DNA of 64,000 bases from positions 5,766,001 through 5,830,000 of the forward strand of contig NZ_PGES01000001.1 in NCBI RefSeq assembly GCF_002797895.1, written 5' to 3'. Source of the stretch: Janthinobacterium sp. 67. Its GTDB lineage: Bacteria; Pseudomonadota; Gammaproteobacteria; Burkholderiales; Burkholderiaceae_D. Position 1 is the stretch's first letter; every line of letters begins with the position of its first letter. The notes under the pieces were generated by a model, which saw only the letters and a list, made by a program, of their open reading frames with translations, made no database searches and had not been told where the DNA came from. This document shows positions 9,521-19,019 of the stretch, piece by piece. Position numbers and translations under genes: made by a program.

Positions 9521-10447
9521 TCATATCCACACATCCTGATCCTGGCAATGGTCGGGAAGGTAGGTCAGGTACTGCACCAACCGCGGCACCGGGCCGCGGT
9601 TGGGCGTGGCGCAATGGGGCAGGGCCTGGTGCCAGAGGAGGAAATCGCCGGCCATGCCGGCGACAGGCACGGGCCGCAAGTTGTCGACGGCCCACTCGCG
9701 CGGCTGGCGGCCCGGCGGCACTTGCCGCAGCCAGTCGGCCATGCGATGCTGGAAGCCGGGCACGCAGTGAAAGGCGCCGTATTGCGCGGGACAGTCGCTC
9801 AGGTACAGCATGCCTTGCAGCTTGAATGGTACAGGCTGTTGCAGGCTGACGTCCCAGTGCAGGGCGCTGCCCAGGAAGCGGTGCTGCGGTGTTTCCGGCG
9901 GATTGAAGCTGACCTTGTCGATGCTGGCGTAGATGCCGGTATCGATACCATACAGTTGCTGGCAGGCGTGGCGGATGTGCGCGCAGTGGCGGTTTTCCTC
10001 GAGGGCAGGATGGTCGGAAAACTGCAGCATCAGGCCCCGCTTGCCCGGGTGTGGCTGGTACCACGATGCCGGCTCGTCGGGACTGGCGCCCAGGTAGTCC
10101 CAGATGGCCGCCCGGGCAGCGGCGCACTGCGCGCGCGGCACGGCGCTGCGCAGCACGAGGTAGCCATGCTCCTCGAAATATCGCAGGTCGGCGGCGGACA
10201 GCACGTCCTGGTGGGGACTCGCGACGTGTGCGGGCCGCACGCGCGTGCGGCCAGCCAGCCACGCCTGGAAGGCTTCCAGGGTAGGGCGCTGCTGGAACAG
10301 GAACTGCATGGCGTCTTCCATGGAAATGCCGCGCGCATACAGCGCCTTGATGTCCCTGTGGTCGCGCGCCAGTCCGCTGGTGCCGCTGGCGTTAGCGTGT
10401 CCCGTGCAGCGCTGCCATAACTCGTGCAAGTGGGGCCAGTCGTCCAT
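9521..10447 (-). CDS. Phytanoyl-CoA dioxygenase (PhyH) family protein
   Basis: 308 residues. An N-terminal segment of about 80 residues precedes a PhyH-type double-stranded beta-helix beginning near LRYFEEHGYLVLRS. The Fe(II) facial triad is visible: H197 and D199 in HWD, and the distal His (H278 in ALPHCATPN), with a downstream Arg for 2-oxoglutarate. This family hydroxylates small molecules or lipids using Fe(II), 2-oxoglutarate and oxygen. It lies 24 bases downstream of the prpR-like gene on the same strand, so the two are probably co-transcribed. Substrate unknown. The link between a dioxygenase and a PrpR-type regulator is not one I recognise. Confidence 0.88.
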   Translation of the reverse strand: MDDWPHLHELWQRCTGHANASGTSGLARDHRDIKALYARGISMEDAMQFLFQQRPTLEAFQAWLAGRTRVRPAHVASPHQDVLSAADLRYFEEHGYLVLRSAVPRAQCAAARAAIWDYLGASPDEPASWYQPHPGKRGLMLQFSDHPALEENRHCAHIRHACQQLYGIDTGIYASIDKVSFNPPETPQHRFLGSALHWDVSLQQPVPFKLQGMLYLSDCPAQYGAFHCVPGFQHRMADWLRQVPPGRQPREWAVDNLRPVPVAGMAGDFLLWHQALPHCATPNRGPVPRLVQYLTYLPDHCQDQDVWI

Positions 10448-10471
10448 GGTGTGCTGGGAATGGTTGAAAAA

Positions 10472-12106
10472 TCAGCCGGTGCGCAGGCGGCGCCACAGCG
10501 TGGTGCGGCTGATGCCGAGATACTGGGCGGCGGCGTCGCGGCGCCCGCCGAAGCGGGCCAGCACGGCGCTGGCGCTTTCGTCTTCCAGGCGCGGCGCGGT
10601 AGTGGCAGCGGCAGCGGCGGCTGGTGCCGGCGGCAGCGCCGCGCTTGCAGCGTTGGCCAGCTCCGGCGCCACGCCCAGCACGAAGGCGGGGGTGAGCGCC
10701 TGCAGCGGTTCGGCGGCCAGGAACAGGGCCAGGCGCTCGGCCAGGTTGCGCAGTTCGCGCACGTTCCCGGGCCAGTCGTAACGGCGCAGCAGCGGCGCGC
10801 AGGCCTGGACTTCCGCGTGCAGATTGGGATGCGGACGAGCGCCCAGCGCGGCCAGCGCGTTTTTCAGCGACCATTCGGCGAGGCCGGCAATGTCGCTGGC
10901 GCGTTCGCGCAAGGCGGGCAAATGCAGGCGCAGCACGGCCAGGCGGTAGAACAGGTCGGCGCGGAAGCGTCCTTCGCGGATGCGCTGTTCCAGGTCACAG
11001 TGCGTGGCGCTGATGATGCGCACATTGATGGCGATGGGCCGCGTGCCGCCCACGCGCACCACTTCGCGCTCTTCCAGCACGCGCAGCAGGCGCGTTTGCA
11101 GGGCCAGCGGCATTTCGCCGATTTCGTCGAGGAAGAGGGTGCCGTGGTTGGCCGCCTCGAACAGGCCCGCGTGGCCGCCCCGGCGCGCGCCCGTGAAGGC
11201 CCCGTCCTCGTGGCCGAACAGTTCCGATTCGAGCAGGGATTCGGCGATGGCGCCGCAATTGATGGCGATGAAGGGCCGGTTCGCGCCCAGGCTGCGCGGG
11301 CTTTCGCGGTGGATGGCCTGCGCCACCAGTTCCTTGCCGCTGCCCGTCTCGCCCTGGATCAGCACCGTGGCCGGCGAACGGGCGAACAGCACCACGGACT
11401 GGCGCAGCGCTTCCATCGCTTCCGATTCGCCACGCAGATCGTGCAGGCCGTGGCGCGCGCGCAGGGTGTCGGCGACCACCGCGCGGCGTCCCCGGGTCGA
11501 TTCGATCTGCGTCAGGCGCGCCAGTTCCAGCGCGTCGTCGAAGGCGCGCCGGATGGCCGTGGCCGAATACACGAAGACGGCGGCCAGTCCCGCCTCTTCG
11601 GCCAGGTCGGTGACGAGGCCCGCGCCGACGACGGCTTTCACGCCGGCCGCCTTCAGTTCATTGATCTGCGCGCGCGCGTCTTCCTCGGTGGCGTAGGTGC
11701 GTTGCGCGATCTGGAAGCCGAAGGTGGCGGCGAATTCGGCCAGTTCCGGCATCGGGTCCTGATAGGTGACGACGCCGATGTGCGGCGAGATGCGCCGCGC
11801 GCGCGCCAGCGCCTGCATCACGTCGTAGCCGCTGGCCTTGGCGATGATGACGGGCACCGACAGCCGGCCCTTGAGGTAGGCGCCGTTCGAACCGGCCGCG
11901 ATGACGGCGTCGCAGCGCTCGGTGGCCATGCGTTCGCGGATGTGGCGCACGGCGTCGTCGAAACCCAGGTTGATCGGTTCGATCGTCGCCAGGTCGTCGT
12001 ATTCGAGCGTGATGTCGCGGAACAGGTCGAACAGGCGCGAGACGGAGACGGTCCAGATGACGGGTTTGTCGCGGTGGTCGAGCGGAGGTTGGGGAGGGCG
12101 GCGCAT
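10472..12106 (-). CDS. prpR: PrpR-type sigma-54-dependent transcriptional activator
   Basis: 544 residues. PrpR N-terminal sensor domain (about 15-195), AAA+ sigma-54 interaction domain (Walker A GETGSGKE at 252-259; GAFTGAR loop that contacts sigma-54 at 302-308), and a C-terminal Fis-type helix-turn-helix ([16 protein letters not shown]). Characterised PrpR proteins sense 2-methylcitrate and activate prpBCD for propionate catabolism. No prpB, prpC or prpD is in the window: the downstream gene is a PhyH dioxygenase and the divergent gene is a PAS-GGDEF-EAL protein. The domain architecture is certain; the propionate role is inferred from the family and could be wrong here. Confidence 0.85.
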   Translation of the reverse strand: MRRPPQPPLDHRDKPVIWTVSVSRLFDLFRDITLEYDDLATIEPINLGFDDAVRHIRERMATERCDAVIAAGSNGAYLKGRLSVPVIIAKASGYDVMQALARARRISPHIGVVTYQDPMPELAEFAATFGFQIAQRTYATEEDARAQINELKAAGVKAVVGAGLVTDLAEEAGLAAVFVYSATAIRRAFDDALELARLTQIESTRGRRAVVADTLRARHGLHDLRGESEAMEALRQSVVLFARSPATVLIQGETGSGKELVAQAIHRESPRSLGANRPFIAINCGAIAESLLESELFGHEDGAFTGARRGGHAGLFEAANHGTLFLDEIGEMPLALQTRLLRVLEEREVVRVGGTRPIAINVRIISATHCDLEQRIREGRFRADLFYRLAVLRLHLPALRERASDIAGLAEWSLKNALAALGARPHPNLHAEVQACAPLLRRYDWPGNVRELRNLAERLALFLAAEPLQALTPAFVLGVAPELANAASAALPPAPAAAAAATTAPRLEDESASAVLARFGGRRDAAAQYLGISRTTLWRRLRTG

Positions 12107-12142
12107 GCTTTATTCTAAACGATTTGTTTCATTTTCTTGCCA

Positions 12143-12171
12143 TGCAACGGCGCTGCAACGGGCGTGTTGCA
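12143..12171. promoter_or_regulatory. Helically phased TGCAAC sites between prpR and the GGDEF/EAL gene
   Basis: TGCAACG occurs at 12143-12149 and again at 12154-12160, 11 bases apart, followed by the inverted half-site GTTGCA at 12166-12171. The last two form an inverted repeat with a six-base spacer. It sits about 40 bases upstream of the prpR start in the 145-base divergent region. One-turn spacing suggests an activator binding array; PrpR autoregulation is the simplest guess. I saw no convincing sigma-54 -24/-12 pair. Confidence 0.45.
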
Positions 12172-12251
12172 AGTGGTCTGTGGCGTTTCAGATATTGCCA
12201 ATAAGGAATATGAAAAAACCGCCGGAAACTGGTTTATGATCTAGCAACACC

Positions 12252-15200
12252 ATGATGCTTGAGAGAATTTTTGCCCAGGCACATGTTTATCTCATCCTTA
12301 ACCGTCCCATGGTGTCCATGCAGCGCGTACCGACCAGCCCCGATTTCATCGCCGATGCCTTGCAGCTGATCGCCTTGCCGGCCTGCGCCTGCGATGCCTG
12401 CGGCATGGTGGTGGCGGCGAATGGCGCCTTGCAGGCCTTGCTGGGTACGGACATTTCAGGGCGCTTGCTGGCCGACTGTTTTACGGACGCCTACCGCGCC
12501 TCGAGCACCAGCATGCTGCGCGGCGCGCTTGGTGCGGCCGGGCGCGAGCGGCAGTGGGACAGCAGCCTGCAAGGATCGGGGGGCGCCATCGCCGTGCAGG
12601 TATGGTCCAGGCCGCTGCTGGTGGACGATGGCTTGCCGGGCGCGACCCTCGTGTTTGCCGACATCCGCGTGCAGCAGCGCGACCAGCAAGCCTTGCGCAA
12701 GACCTTGCTGGAACAGCAAGCCATCCTGGAAAGCGCAGCCGTCGGCATCGTCTTTTCCAAGGGCGGTTTCATCGAGGAGTGCAATATCCGCGCCGCCGAG
12801 ATGCTCGGCTACGCGCGCCACCAGTTGACCGGCATGCCGGGCGCGGTGCTGTACCGCTCCGCCGAGCATTGCCGCGCCCTGGGACTGGAAGCGGCGCCGC
12901 TGCTCTCCAAAGGCAAGCCATACCGCACGGAGCTGGAATTGCGGCGCCAGGACGGCAGCTTGTTCTGGAGCCGTTTGCACGGGCGCGCCGTCGATCCCCT
13001 CAATACGCATGACGGCACGGTCTGGATCATCGAGGATATCAGCGACCACCGGCGCGATGAAGACCAGCTGCGCCGCGCCATGCTGGAAATGCAGGCAGTC
13101 ATGGACAACGCGCCGCTGGCCATCGGCTTCCAGCGCGACAAGGGCGTGCTGCGCTACAACCGGCGCTTCGCCGAATGCTTCGGCTTCGATGGCGACAGCG
13201 GCGTCGGCATGGCCGTCGCCGACCTGTATCCGTCGCGCGCGGCCTACGAGAACGTCGTGCGGCAGGCTTCGCCCCTGCTGCGGCGCGGCTTGCCGTTCCA
13301 AGGCGAGATGGAAATGCGCCGCCGCGACGGCTCCACGTTCTGGGCGCTGGCCTACGGCTATGTGCTGAACCCGGAAAACCAGTCCGACCGCGCGCTGCGC
13401 GACACGATCTGGCTGTTCGACGACCGCAGCGCGCAAAAGGCGGCCGAGGAGGCCACGCGCCAGTTGATGCTCGAGCAGCAGGCCATTCTCGACAATGCTT
13501 CCGTCGGCATCCTGTTTTCCCGTTCGCGCCTGATCCTGCGCTGCAATCCCCGCTTCGCCGAAATGTTCGGCTACGCGCAGGAAGAGATGACGGGCTTGCC
13601 CGCCGCCGCACTGTTTCCCTCGCCCGCCGCCTACGAGGAATTCGGCGTGCAAGCCACGCCGCTGCTGGGACAGGGCTTGCCCTACGAGCTGGACGAATCG
13701 CTGTTCCGCCGCCGCGACGGCAGCCTGTTCTGGTGCCGCATCCGCGCCAAGGCCGTCGACCAGGCGCACAGCGAGCAGGGCGCCATCTGGATACTTGAAG
13801 ACATCACGGCCAGCCGCCAGGCGCAGATGGAAGTGGCGGCCATCATGACGAATGCCTCGGTCAGCATCCTGTACACGAAGAACCGCCAGATCACGCGCTA
13901 CAACCTGGGCTTTGCCGCCATGTTCGGCTACAGCGGCGACGAGGCGCTGGGCCTGCCCGGGCGCGCGTTGTACGTGTCGCAGCAGTCCTACGATTTGCTG
14001 GGCGCGGCCGCGTTTCCCTTCCTGTCCGTCGGCAAGCCCTTCCAGACGGAAGTGGAGATGATGCGCCGCGACGGCAGCACCTTGTGGGCGCAGCTGATCG
14101 CCTATGTCGTCAACCCGGACGACCCGGCCGCCGGCACCATCTGGATCATCGAGGACCGCACGGAAGCCAAGCGCGCCGAAGAGTCCCTGCGCAACGCGCT
14201 GCTGGAAAACCAGGCCATCCTCGACAGCGCCGTGCTGGGCATCTCGGTGATAGAGGGCGGCCACAATTTGCGCGCCAACAGCAAGATGGAAGAGCTGTTC
14301 GGCTATGGACCCGGCGAGATCAACGGCCTGTCGGTGCAGGCGCTGTATCCGGACGTGGCCGCGTGGAAGGTGGCGCGCGGCGAGACGGCGCGTGATTTCG
14401 AGGCGGGCAGGGTGCACATGTCGGAATACCAGCTGGTGCGCAAGGATGGCAGCCGCTTCTGGGCGCGCCTGTCCGGCCGGCCGTTTGACCTGGCGCATGC
14501 GCATGGCCGTTCCGTGTGGCTGGTCGACGACGTGACGGCGCGCCGCGAGGCGGCAGAGGCGGTGCGCCGCGCGCGCGACGAACTGGAACTGCGCGTGCAG
14601 GAGCGCACGGCCGAACTGGCCGGCGCCAACCTGCTGCTGCAGGGCGAGATCGCCGAGCGGCGCCAGGCCGAGGCGCGCGTGCACCACATGGCTTACCACG
14701 ACAACCTGACGGGCTTGCCGAACCGCGCGCTGCTGTCGGACCGGCTGGAACGGGCCATGCTGGCCTCGCAGCGCTCGGAGCGCAAGCTGGCCGTGATGTT
14801 CATCGACCTCGATCGCTTCAAGACGATCAACGATTCGCTGGGCCACATGACGGGCGATTTGCTGCTCAAGGAAGTGGCTGCCCGGCTGTGCGGCGCCGTG
14901 CGCGCCAGCGACACGGTGGCGCGCCTGGGCGGCGATGAATTCGTCGTGCTGGTGCCGGGCATCCGCGGCGGCGAGGAAGCGGCGCGCGTGGCCGAGAAGA
15001 TCATCGAGGCGCTCACGCCCGCCTTCCCGCTCGACGGCCACGTGCTGCACGTGACGCCGTCGATCGGCATCTGCCTGTATCCGGACGATGGCGACGACGT
15101 CGACGCCCTGATGCGCCATGCGGATGCGGCCATGTACCACGCCAAGGGCAATGGCCGCAACAACTACCAGTTCTTCACGCAGACGATGAACCAGGCGGCG

Positions 15201-15977
15201 GCCCTGCATTTTGATCTGGAAAGCAGCTTGCGCACGGCGCTGGCGCTGCAGCAGTTCGAACTGGTTTACCAGCCCGTCATCGATATCGCCACGCGCCGCC
15301 TGCACGGCATGGAAGTGCTGCTGCGCTGGCGCCGTCCCGGTCACGGCCTGGTGCTGCCGGACCGCTTCATTCCCATCATGGAGGAAAACGGCTTGATCGT
15401 GCCCGTGGGCGAATGGGTGATGCGCCAGGCCTGCGAGCAAAGCATGGCCTGGCAGCGCATGGGCTTGCAGCCCGTGCCCCTGGCGGTGAACCTGTCGCCA
15501 CGCCAGTTCATGCACAAGGGCCTGGTGGCGGCCATCGGCGCCGTGGTACGGGAAACGGGGATCGACCCGTCGCTGCTGGAATTCGAGATCACCGAGACGG
15601 CGCTGATGCAGCACGGCGAGCATACGCTGGAGATTTTGCGGCAGATCAATGGCATGGGCCTGCGCCTGTCGATCGACGATTTTGGCACCGGCTATTCCAG
15701 CCTGGCCTACCTGAAGCGCTTCCCCGTGAAGAAGGTCAAGATCGACCGCGCCTTCATCAAGGACCTCGAGCACAGCGGAGAAGACCGCGCCATCGTGGCG
15801 GCCATCATCGCGCTGGCCGACAGCCTGCAATTGTCGGCCGTGGCCGAAGGCGTGGAAACGGAAGAGCAGTTCGCCCTGCTGCAGGCGAACGGCTGCCGCT
15901 ATGCGCAGGGCTACCTGTTTTCCGCGCCGGTTCCAGCAGCGAATGCGCAGGTGCTATTGGAGAGGCGCGTCGTTTAA
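12252..15977 (+). CDS. Multi-PAS GGDEF/EAL cyclic-di-GMP enzyme
   Basis: 1241 residues. Six PAS domains: one divergent N-terminal copy, then five near-tandem copies, each opening with a variant of [15 protein letters not shown] and containing RxDGSxFW. A short coiled coil ([16 protein letters not shown]) leads to GGDEF (intact motif at 893-897, with an RASD inhibitory I-site just before it) and EAL. The EAL signature reads EVL (Glu1021) within ExLxR, and [23 protein letters not shown] and AEGVETEEQ are all kept, so both activities look intact. No transmembrane segment: probably a cytoplasmic redox or ligand sensor. Start uncertain; ATGs at 12252, 12309 or 12318 are all possible and none has a clear ribosome site. 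Confidence 0.93.
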   Translation: MMLERIFAQAHVYLILNRPMVSMQRVPTSPDFIADALQLIALPACACDACGMVVAANGALQALLGTDISGRLLADCFTDAYRASSTSMLRGALGAAGRERQWDSSLQGSGGAIAVQVWSRPLLVDDGLPGATLVFADIRVQQRDQQALRKTLLEQQAILESAAVGIVFSKGGFIEECNIRAAEMLGYARHQLTGMPGAVLYRSAEHCRALGLEAAPLLSKGKPYRTELELRRQDGSLFWSRLHGRAVDPLNTHDGTVWIIEDISDHRRDEDQLRRAMLEMQAVMDNAPLAIGFQRDKGVLRYNRRFAECFGFDGDSGVGMAVADLYPSRAAYENVVRQASPLLRRGLPFQGEMEMRRRDGSTFWALAYGYVLNPENQSDRALRDTIWLFDDRSAQKAAEEATRQLMLEQQAILDNASVGILFSRSRLILRCNPRFAEMFGYAQEEMTGLPAAALFPSPAAYEEFGVQATPLLGQGLPYELDESLFRRRDGSLFWCRIRAKAVDQAHSEQGAIWILEDITASRQAQMEVAAIMTNASVSILYTKNRQITRYNLGFAAMFGYSGDEALGLPGRALYVSQQSYDLLGAAAFPFLSVGKPFQTEVEMMRRDGSTLWAQLIAYVVNPDDPAAGTIWIIEDRTEAKRAEESLRNALLENQAILDSAVLGISVIEGGHNLRANSKMEELFGYGPGEINGLSVQALYPDVAAWKVARGETARDFEAGRVHMSEYQLVRKDGSRFWARLSGRPFDLAHAHGRSVWLVDDVTARREAAEAVRRARDELELRVQERTAELAGANLLLQGEIAERRQAEARVHHMAYHDNLTGLPNRALLSDRLERAMLASQRSERKLAVMFIDLDRFKTINDSLGHMTGDLLLKEVAARLCGAVRASDTVARLGGDEFVVLVPGIRGGEEAARVAEKIIEALTPAFPLDGHVLHVTPSIGICLYPDDGDDVDALMRHADAAMYHAKGNGRNNYQFFTQTMNQAAALHFDLESSLRTALALQQFELVYQPVIDIATRRLHGMEVLLRWRRPGHGLVLPDRFIPIMEENGLIVPVGEWVMRQACEQSMAWQRMGLQPVPLAVNLSPRQFMHKGLVAAIGAVVRETGIDPSLLEFEITETALMQHGEHTLEILRQINGMGLRLSIDDFGTGYSSLAYLKRFPVKKVKIDRAFIKDLEHSGEDRAIVAAIIALADSLQLSAVAEGVETEEQFALLQANGCRYAQGYLFSAPVPAANAQVLLERRVV

Positions 15978-16738
15978 TCGATCGTGGCGACGACCGGCGC
16001 GTGGTCGGACGGCTGTTCCCACTTGCGCGGCACGCGGTCGATCACGCAGGCCTTGCAGCGGCCGGCGAGGGCCGGCGAGAGCAGGATATGGTCGATGCGC
16101 AGGCCCTTGTTCAGGCGGAAGCCCAACTGGCGGTAATCCCACCAGCTGAACGATTTTTCCGCCTGCTCGAACAGGCGGAAGGCGTCCGTCAGGCCGATGT
16201 CGAACAGACGTTGCAGGGCGGCCCGTTCCTTGTCCGAGACCAGCACCTGGCCGGCCCAGGCGACGGGGTCGTGCACGTCGCGGTCGTCGGGGGCGATATT
16301 GTAGTCGCCGACGACGGCCAGTTGCGGGTGCAGCAGCGCTTCTTCGGCCAGCCAGTCGTGCAGGGCGGACAGCCAGCCCAGCTTGTATTCATATTTGTCC
16401 GAATCGACGCTCTGGCCGTTCGGCACATAGGCGCAGACGACGCGCACGCCACCGATGGTGGCGGCCAGGATGCGCTGCTGCGCATCTTCATAGCGGGGAT
16501 TATTCCTGACCACGTCGGTGATCGGCAGCTTTGACAGGATGGCCACGCCGTTGTAGGTTTTCTGGCCGCTGAAGACCACCTGGTAGCCGGCCGCCTCGAT
16601 CTCGGCGACAGGGAACTTGTCATCCGTGAGCTTGGTTTCTTGTAGGCACAGTATGTCGACCGGGTTGTCTGTCAGCCACTGCAGCACTTGCGGCAGGCGC
16701 ACTTTGAGCGAGTTGACGTTCCAGGTGGCGAGTTTCAT
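15974..16738 (-). CDS. xthA: Exodeoxyribonuclease III
   Basis: 254 residues, the usual length of the ExoIII/Xth family. Motifs in order: [10 protein letters not shown] at the N-terminus, LQETK (metal-binding Glu), GDYNIAPDD (catalytic Asp/Asn) and SDHAPV (catalytic Asp-His). It is an AP endonuclease and 3'-5' exonuclease in base-excision repair. The gene converges on the GGDEF/EAL gene with a four-base stop overlap. Upstream sequence to 16800 should hold its promoter; nothing distinctive was seen. Confidence 0.95.
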   Translation of the reverse strand: MKLATWNVNSLKVRLPQVLQWLTDNPVDILCLQETKLTDDKFPVAEIEAAGYQVVFSGQKTYNGVAILSKLPITDVVRNNPRYEDAQQRILAATIGGVRVVCAYVPNGQSVDSDKYEYKLGWLSALHDWLAEEALLHPQLAVVGDYNIAPDDRDVHDPVAWAGQVLVSDKERAALQRLFDIGLTDAFRLFEQAEKSFSWWDYRQLGFRLNKGLRIDHILLSPALAGRCKACVIDRVPRKWEQPSDHAPVVATID

Positions 16739-17302
16739 GGGGAAAAATCCTTGCTTGTATAGGTGGCGATAGGCGCGAATCTTACCGCATGCGTGTCGAT
16801 GGCGTCCTGTCCCGCTTGTCGGGCGGGGGCTTTATTGACATGCAGGGAACGAGGCGTTCATGAACTATTTGTATTTAACCAATCGTGGCGCATGAATATT
16901 ATGTTTTTGTGTATCATTGATCAACCCCTATGTTTGATTTGGCATAAGTGGCTGGCGTCGCAGGCTGCGTCTCGCCGTTTAACGCGACAAAGGTGTAAAG
17001 TTTCTCGCTAAAACGAGATAAAAACTACTAAAATGGCACAATGTAACAACTGTGTCATACGGCTTTGTTACAGCCAAGTGAAGAACCGAACAGGAAGCAG
17101 TTGTAATTAGTTGTAATTGCTATTCCGATTACATGACCACTGTGCCGGGGACGGAGTGTCCATCCCTGGCGCCGCCAGACTTGTTATATAAATTGCAGTA
17201 CTGTATCTATGAGACTGTTTTGCGACATCAATAGATGGTACTATTTTGAAATGTTGCAGTTTTAATAGTGAGACTTGCGCGTAGCATTTGCAAAGGAAGA
17301 AA
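16739..17302. other. 564-base intergenic region with hairpins and a candidate promoter
   Basis: No convincing gene. It is AT-richer than its surroundings. Seen: a TCTCG/CGAGA hairpin at 17003-17018 followed by an A-rich stretch; a tandem GTTGTAATTA/GTTGTAATTG at 17100-17119; a hairpin with arms GCCGGGGA and TCCCTGGC at 17144-17170; and a candidate promoter for the downstream small gene, TTGTTA (17181-17186), 17 bases, TATCTA (17204-17209). The predicted leader of that gene is about 85 nt. Confidence 0.5.
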
Positions 17303-17674
17303 ATGCGAACTGCATTTGAAGCGTGGGCGCAGCGTGACGGCCACATTGTGCGGCGAAGAGAAGACAAACCCGATGAGTACCTGATTTTCGAGACCCAGCG
17401 CCGCTGGGTTATCTGGCAGGCTGCTCTGACGCATGGCAAGACGGCTGCCAAGCCGCGCGTGAGCGCGGCCGAAAAGGCGGCGAAAGCCCAGCGCGCGCTG
17501 GAAATGTCCGCCGATGAAGCGACCGTGCGCAACAAGGTGCTCAATGAGGTACTCGAGGCCTTTAGCGGCGCCGATGGCGCGGCCGGCATGGAAGGCATAC
17601 TGAAAGTGATCCAGGGCCTGAAGCAGAAGCAGAAGGCGCTGGCCGACGACAAGAGCGAAGATTCAACTGCTTGA
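17303..17674 (+). CDS. Hypothetical protein, 123 aa
   Basis: Not recognised. 123 residues, cytoplasmic, no signal peptide. An N-terminal half (FEAWAQRDGHIVRRREDKPDE..., strongly charged, with WVIWQAAL) is joined to an Ala/Lys/Glu-rich helical half ending in LKQKQKALADDKSEDSTA. The ATG at 17303 follows AAAGGAAG with five-base spacing, a good ribosome site that supports it as a real gene; an in-frame TTG at 17288 lacks one. It is followed by the DUF1653 gene after ten bases, so the two are probably one transcript. The first half may be a small phage-like or replication-associated fold, but I cannot support a function. Confidence 0.75.
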   Translation: MRTAFEAWAQRDGHIVRRREDKPDEYLIFETQRRWVIWQAALTHGKTAAKPRVSAAEKAAKAQRALEMSADEATVRNKVLNEVLEAFSGADGAAGMEGILKVIQGLKQKQKALADDKSEDSTA

Positions 17675-17684
17675 GGGGACGGCG

Positions 17685-17873
17685 ATGCGTTATCGGCACT
17701 ATAAGGGCGGCATTTATGAACTGGTGTGCGAAGCCACGCTGGAAGCGGATCTGACGCCGATGATCGTGTATCGCGCCGCGGACGGCTCCATCTGGACCCG
17801 GCCGAAAGACGTGTTCTTTCAACTGATCGAAGTCGAAGGCGTCATGGTCCAGCGTTTCGCTCCCATCAACTGA
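17685..17873 (+). CDS. DUF1653 family protein
   Basis: 62 residues covering one DUF1653 domain: it begins YRHYKGGIYELVCEA and carries PMIVYRAADGSIWTRP and a final hydrophobic strand. The family is small and beta-rich, related in pattern to the KOW/SH3-like ligand folds; its biochemical role is not established. GAGGGGACGG precedes the ATG. It lies in a same-strand run with the 123-aa gene and creA. Confidence 0.88.
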   Translation: MRYRHYKGGIYELVCEATLEADLTPMIVYRAADGSIWTRPKDVFFQLIEVEGVMVQRFAPIN

Positions 17874-17906
17874 TGGCCGCCTGCGTGCGTGCCCGGGATT
17901 TTCTTC

Positions 17907-18377
17907 ATGCGTAAATTGCTGTCCGCCGCTGTGGTGCTGGGCGTTGCCTGCACTGCGGCGCATGCCGAAACCATCGGTTCCGTCGACACGGTGTTCAAAC
18001 TGATCGGTCCTGACCACAAGATCGTCGTCGAAGCGTACGACGATCCGCGCGTCGCTGGCGTCAGCTGCTATCTGTCGCGCGCCAAGACGGGCGGCCTCAA
18101 GGGGGCCGTCGGCCTGGCCGAAGACAAGGCCGATGCGGCCGTGGCTTGCCGCCAGGTGGGGCCGCTGCAATTCAAGGGCAAGCTGCCGCGCCAGGAAGAA
18201 GTATTTACCGAGCGCGCCTCGATCTTCTTCAAGCACGTGCGCGTCGTGCGCATGGTCGACAGCAAGCGCAATGCGCTCGTCTACCTCGTGTATTCCGACC
18301 GCCTGATCGAAGGCAGCCCGAAAAACAGCGTCACCGCCGTCGCCGTGCCCGGCGACCAGCCGATTCCCGTCCGTTAA
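17907..18377 (+). CDS. creA: CreA family periplasmic protein
   Basis: 156 residues. Signal peptide ([19 protein letters not shown], cut before [12 protein letters not shown]), then the CreA domain with [38 protein letters not shown] sequence and paired cysteines (in GVSCYL and VACRQV). CreA is a conserved exported protein of unknown function first named from the E. coli cre locus. I chose the ATG at 17907, which gives a clean signal peptide, over a GTG 18 bases upstream. Here it has no creBC neighbours. Confidence 0.9.
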   Translation: MRKLLSAAVVLGVACTAAHAETIGSVDTVFKLIGPDHKIVVEAYDDPRVAGVSCYLSRAKTGGLKGAVGLAEDKADAAVACRQVGPLQFKGKLPRQEEVFTERASIFFKHVRVVRMVDSKRNALVYLVYSDRLIEGSPKNSVTAVAVPGDQPIPVR

Positions 18378-18388
18378 GCGAGCCCCCC

Positions 18389-18925
18389 ATGCGCGTGCCG
18401 CTGTCTGCCCCCCTTGCCGCCTTTGCCGCCGGGACGCTGCTGCTGTTCGGCCTGGGCGGCTGCGCCACCCTGACGGGCAACACTGACCAGATGGTGCTGG
18501 TGCAAACCATCCAGGACAACCGCGAGCTGACGGGCGCCGGCTGCATCCTCAGCAACGACGTCGGCAAGTGGTTCGTCACCACGCCCGGACGCATCACCAT
18601 CCGCAAGAGCCGCGAACCGTTGAAAGTCGATTGCCGCAAGCACGGTTCGCCCGCCATCGCGACGGACGACCATATCGACCCCAAACTCAATGGCAGCGTC
18701 TGGGGCAATGTCATCCTGACCCTGGGCGTCGGCTATTTCGTCGACCGCAACACGGGCGCCGGCTTCGACTACCCCTCTATTTTGACCATCGTCATGCAAG
18801 ACCCCGCGCGCCTGGCGCCGCCACCCCCGCCCGTCACCGCGCCGCCACCGGCTGTCGCCGTGCCGGAAACGGTGGTGCAGCCGAAGGTGGCGCCATCGCC
18901 CTTGCCCAATCCCGTCGTCTACTGA
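18389..18925 (+). CDS. Predicted lipoprotein, 178 aa
   Basis: A lipoprotein signal (hydrophobic AAFAAGTLLLFGL followed by the lipobox GGC, cysteine near residue 28) opens a 178-residue protein. The middle (TDQMVLVQTIQDNRELTGAGC..., then KSREPLKVDCRKHG and a GSVWGNVILTLGVGYFVDRNTGAGFDYPS segment) resembles small outer-membrane lipoproteins that carry a short glycine-rich hydrophobic segment. The C-terminus is a Pro/Val/Ala-rich tail. The ATG is 11 bases after the creA stop, so it is probably co-transcribed. Function unknown. Confidence 0.8.
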   Translation: MRVPLSAPLAAFAAGTLLLFGLGGCATLTGNTDQMVLVQTIQDNRELTGAGCILSNDVGKWFVTTPGRITIRKSREPLKVDCRKHGSPAIATDDHIDPKLNGSVWGNVILTLGVGYFVDRNTGAGFDYPSILTIVMQDPARLAPPPPPVTAPPPAVAVPETVVQPKVAPSPLPNPVVY

Positions 18926-18940
18926 TTCAAATACACGTAA

Positions 18941-18976
18941 AAAAGCCGCCAGGGTCAGTTCAGACCGTGGCGGCTG
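18941..18976 (-). terminator. Intrinsic terminator of pepA
   Basis: On the minus strand GCCGCCA/TGGCGGC and GGTC/GACC arms flank a short loop and are followed by six T. It lies about 45 bases after the pepA stop and 15 bases past the lipoprotein stop, so it mainly serves pepA. Confidence 0.8.
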
Positions 18977-19019
18977 CATCGTCTTGCCAGCAGCTGGGCG
19001 CTGCCGGCAAGGCGTCAAC

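Noticed and set aside
12172..12251. A sigma-54 promoter for the GGDEF/EAL gene
   Set aside because: The nearest TGG...TTGC pair has a spacing of 14 bases, not the needed 11.
12456..15830. A 1124-residue minus-strand open frame
   Set aside because: Antisense to the PAS-GGDEF-EAL gene with low-complexity sequence (many His, Arg, Gln); no family match.
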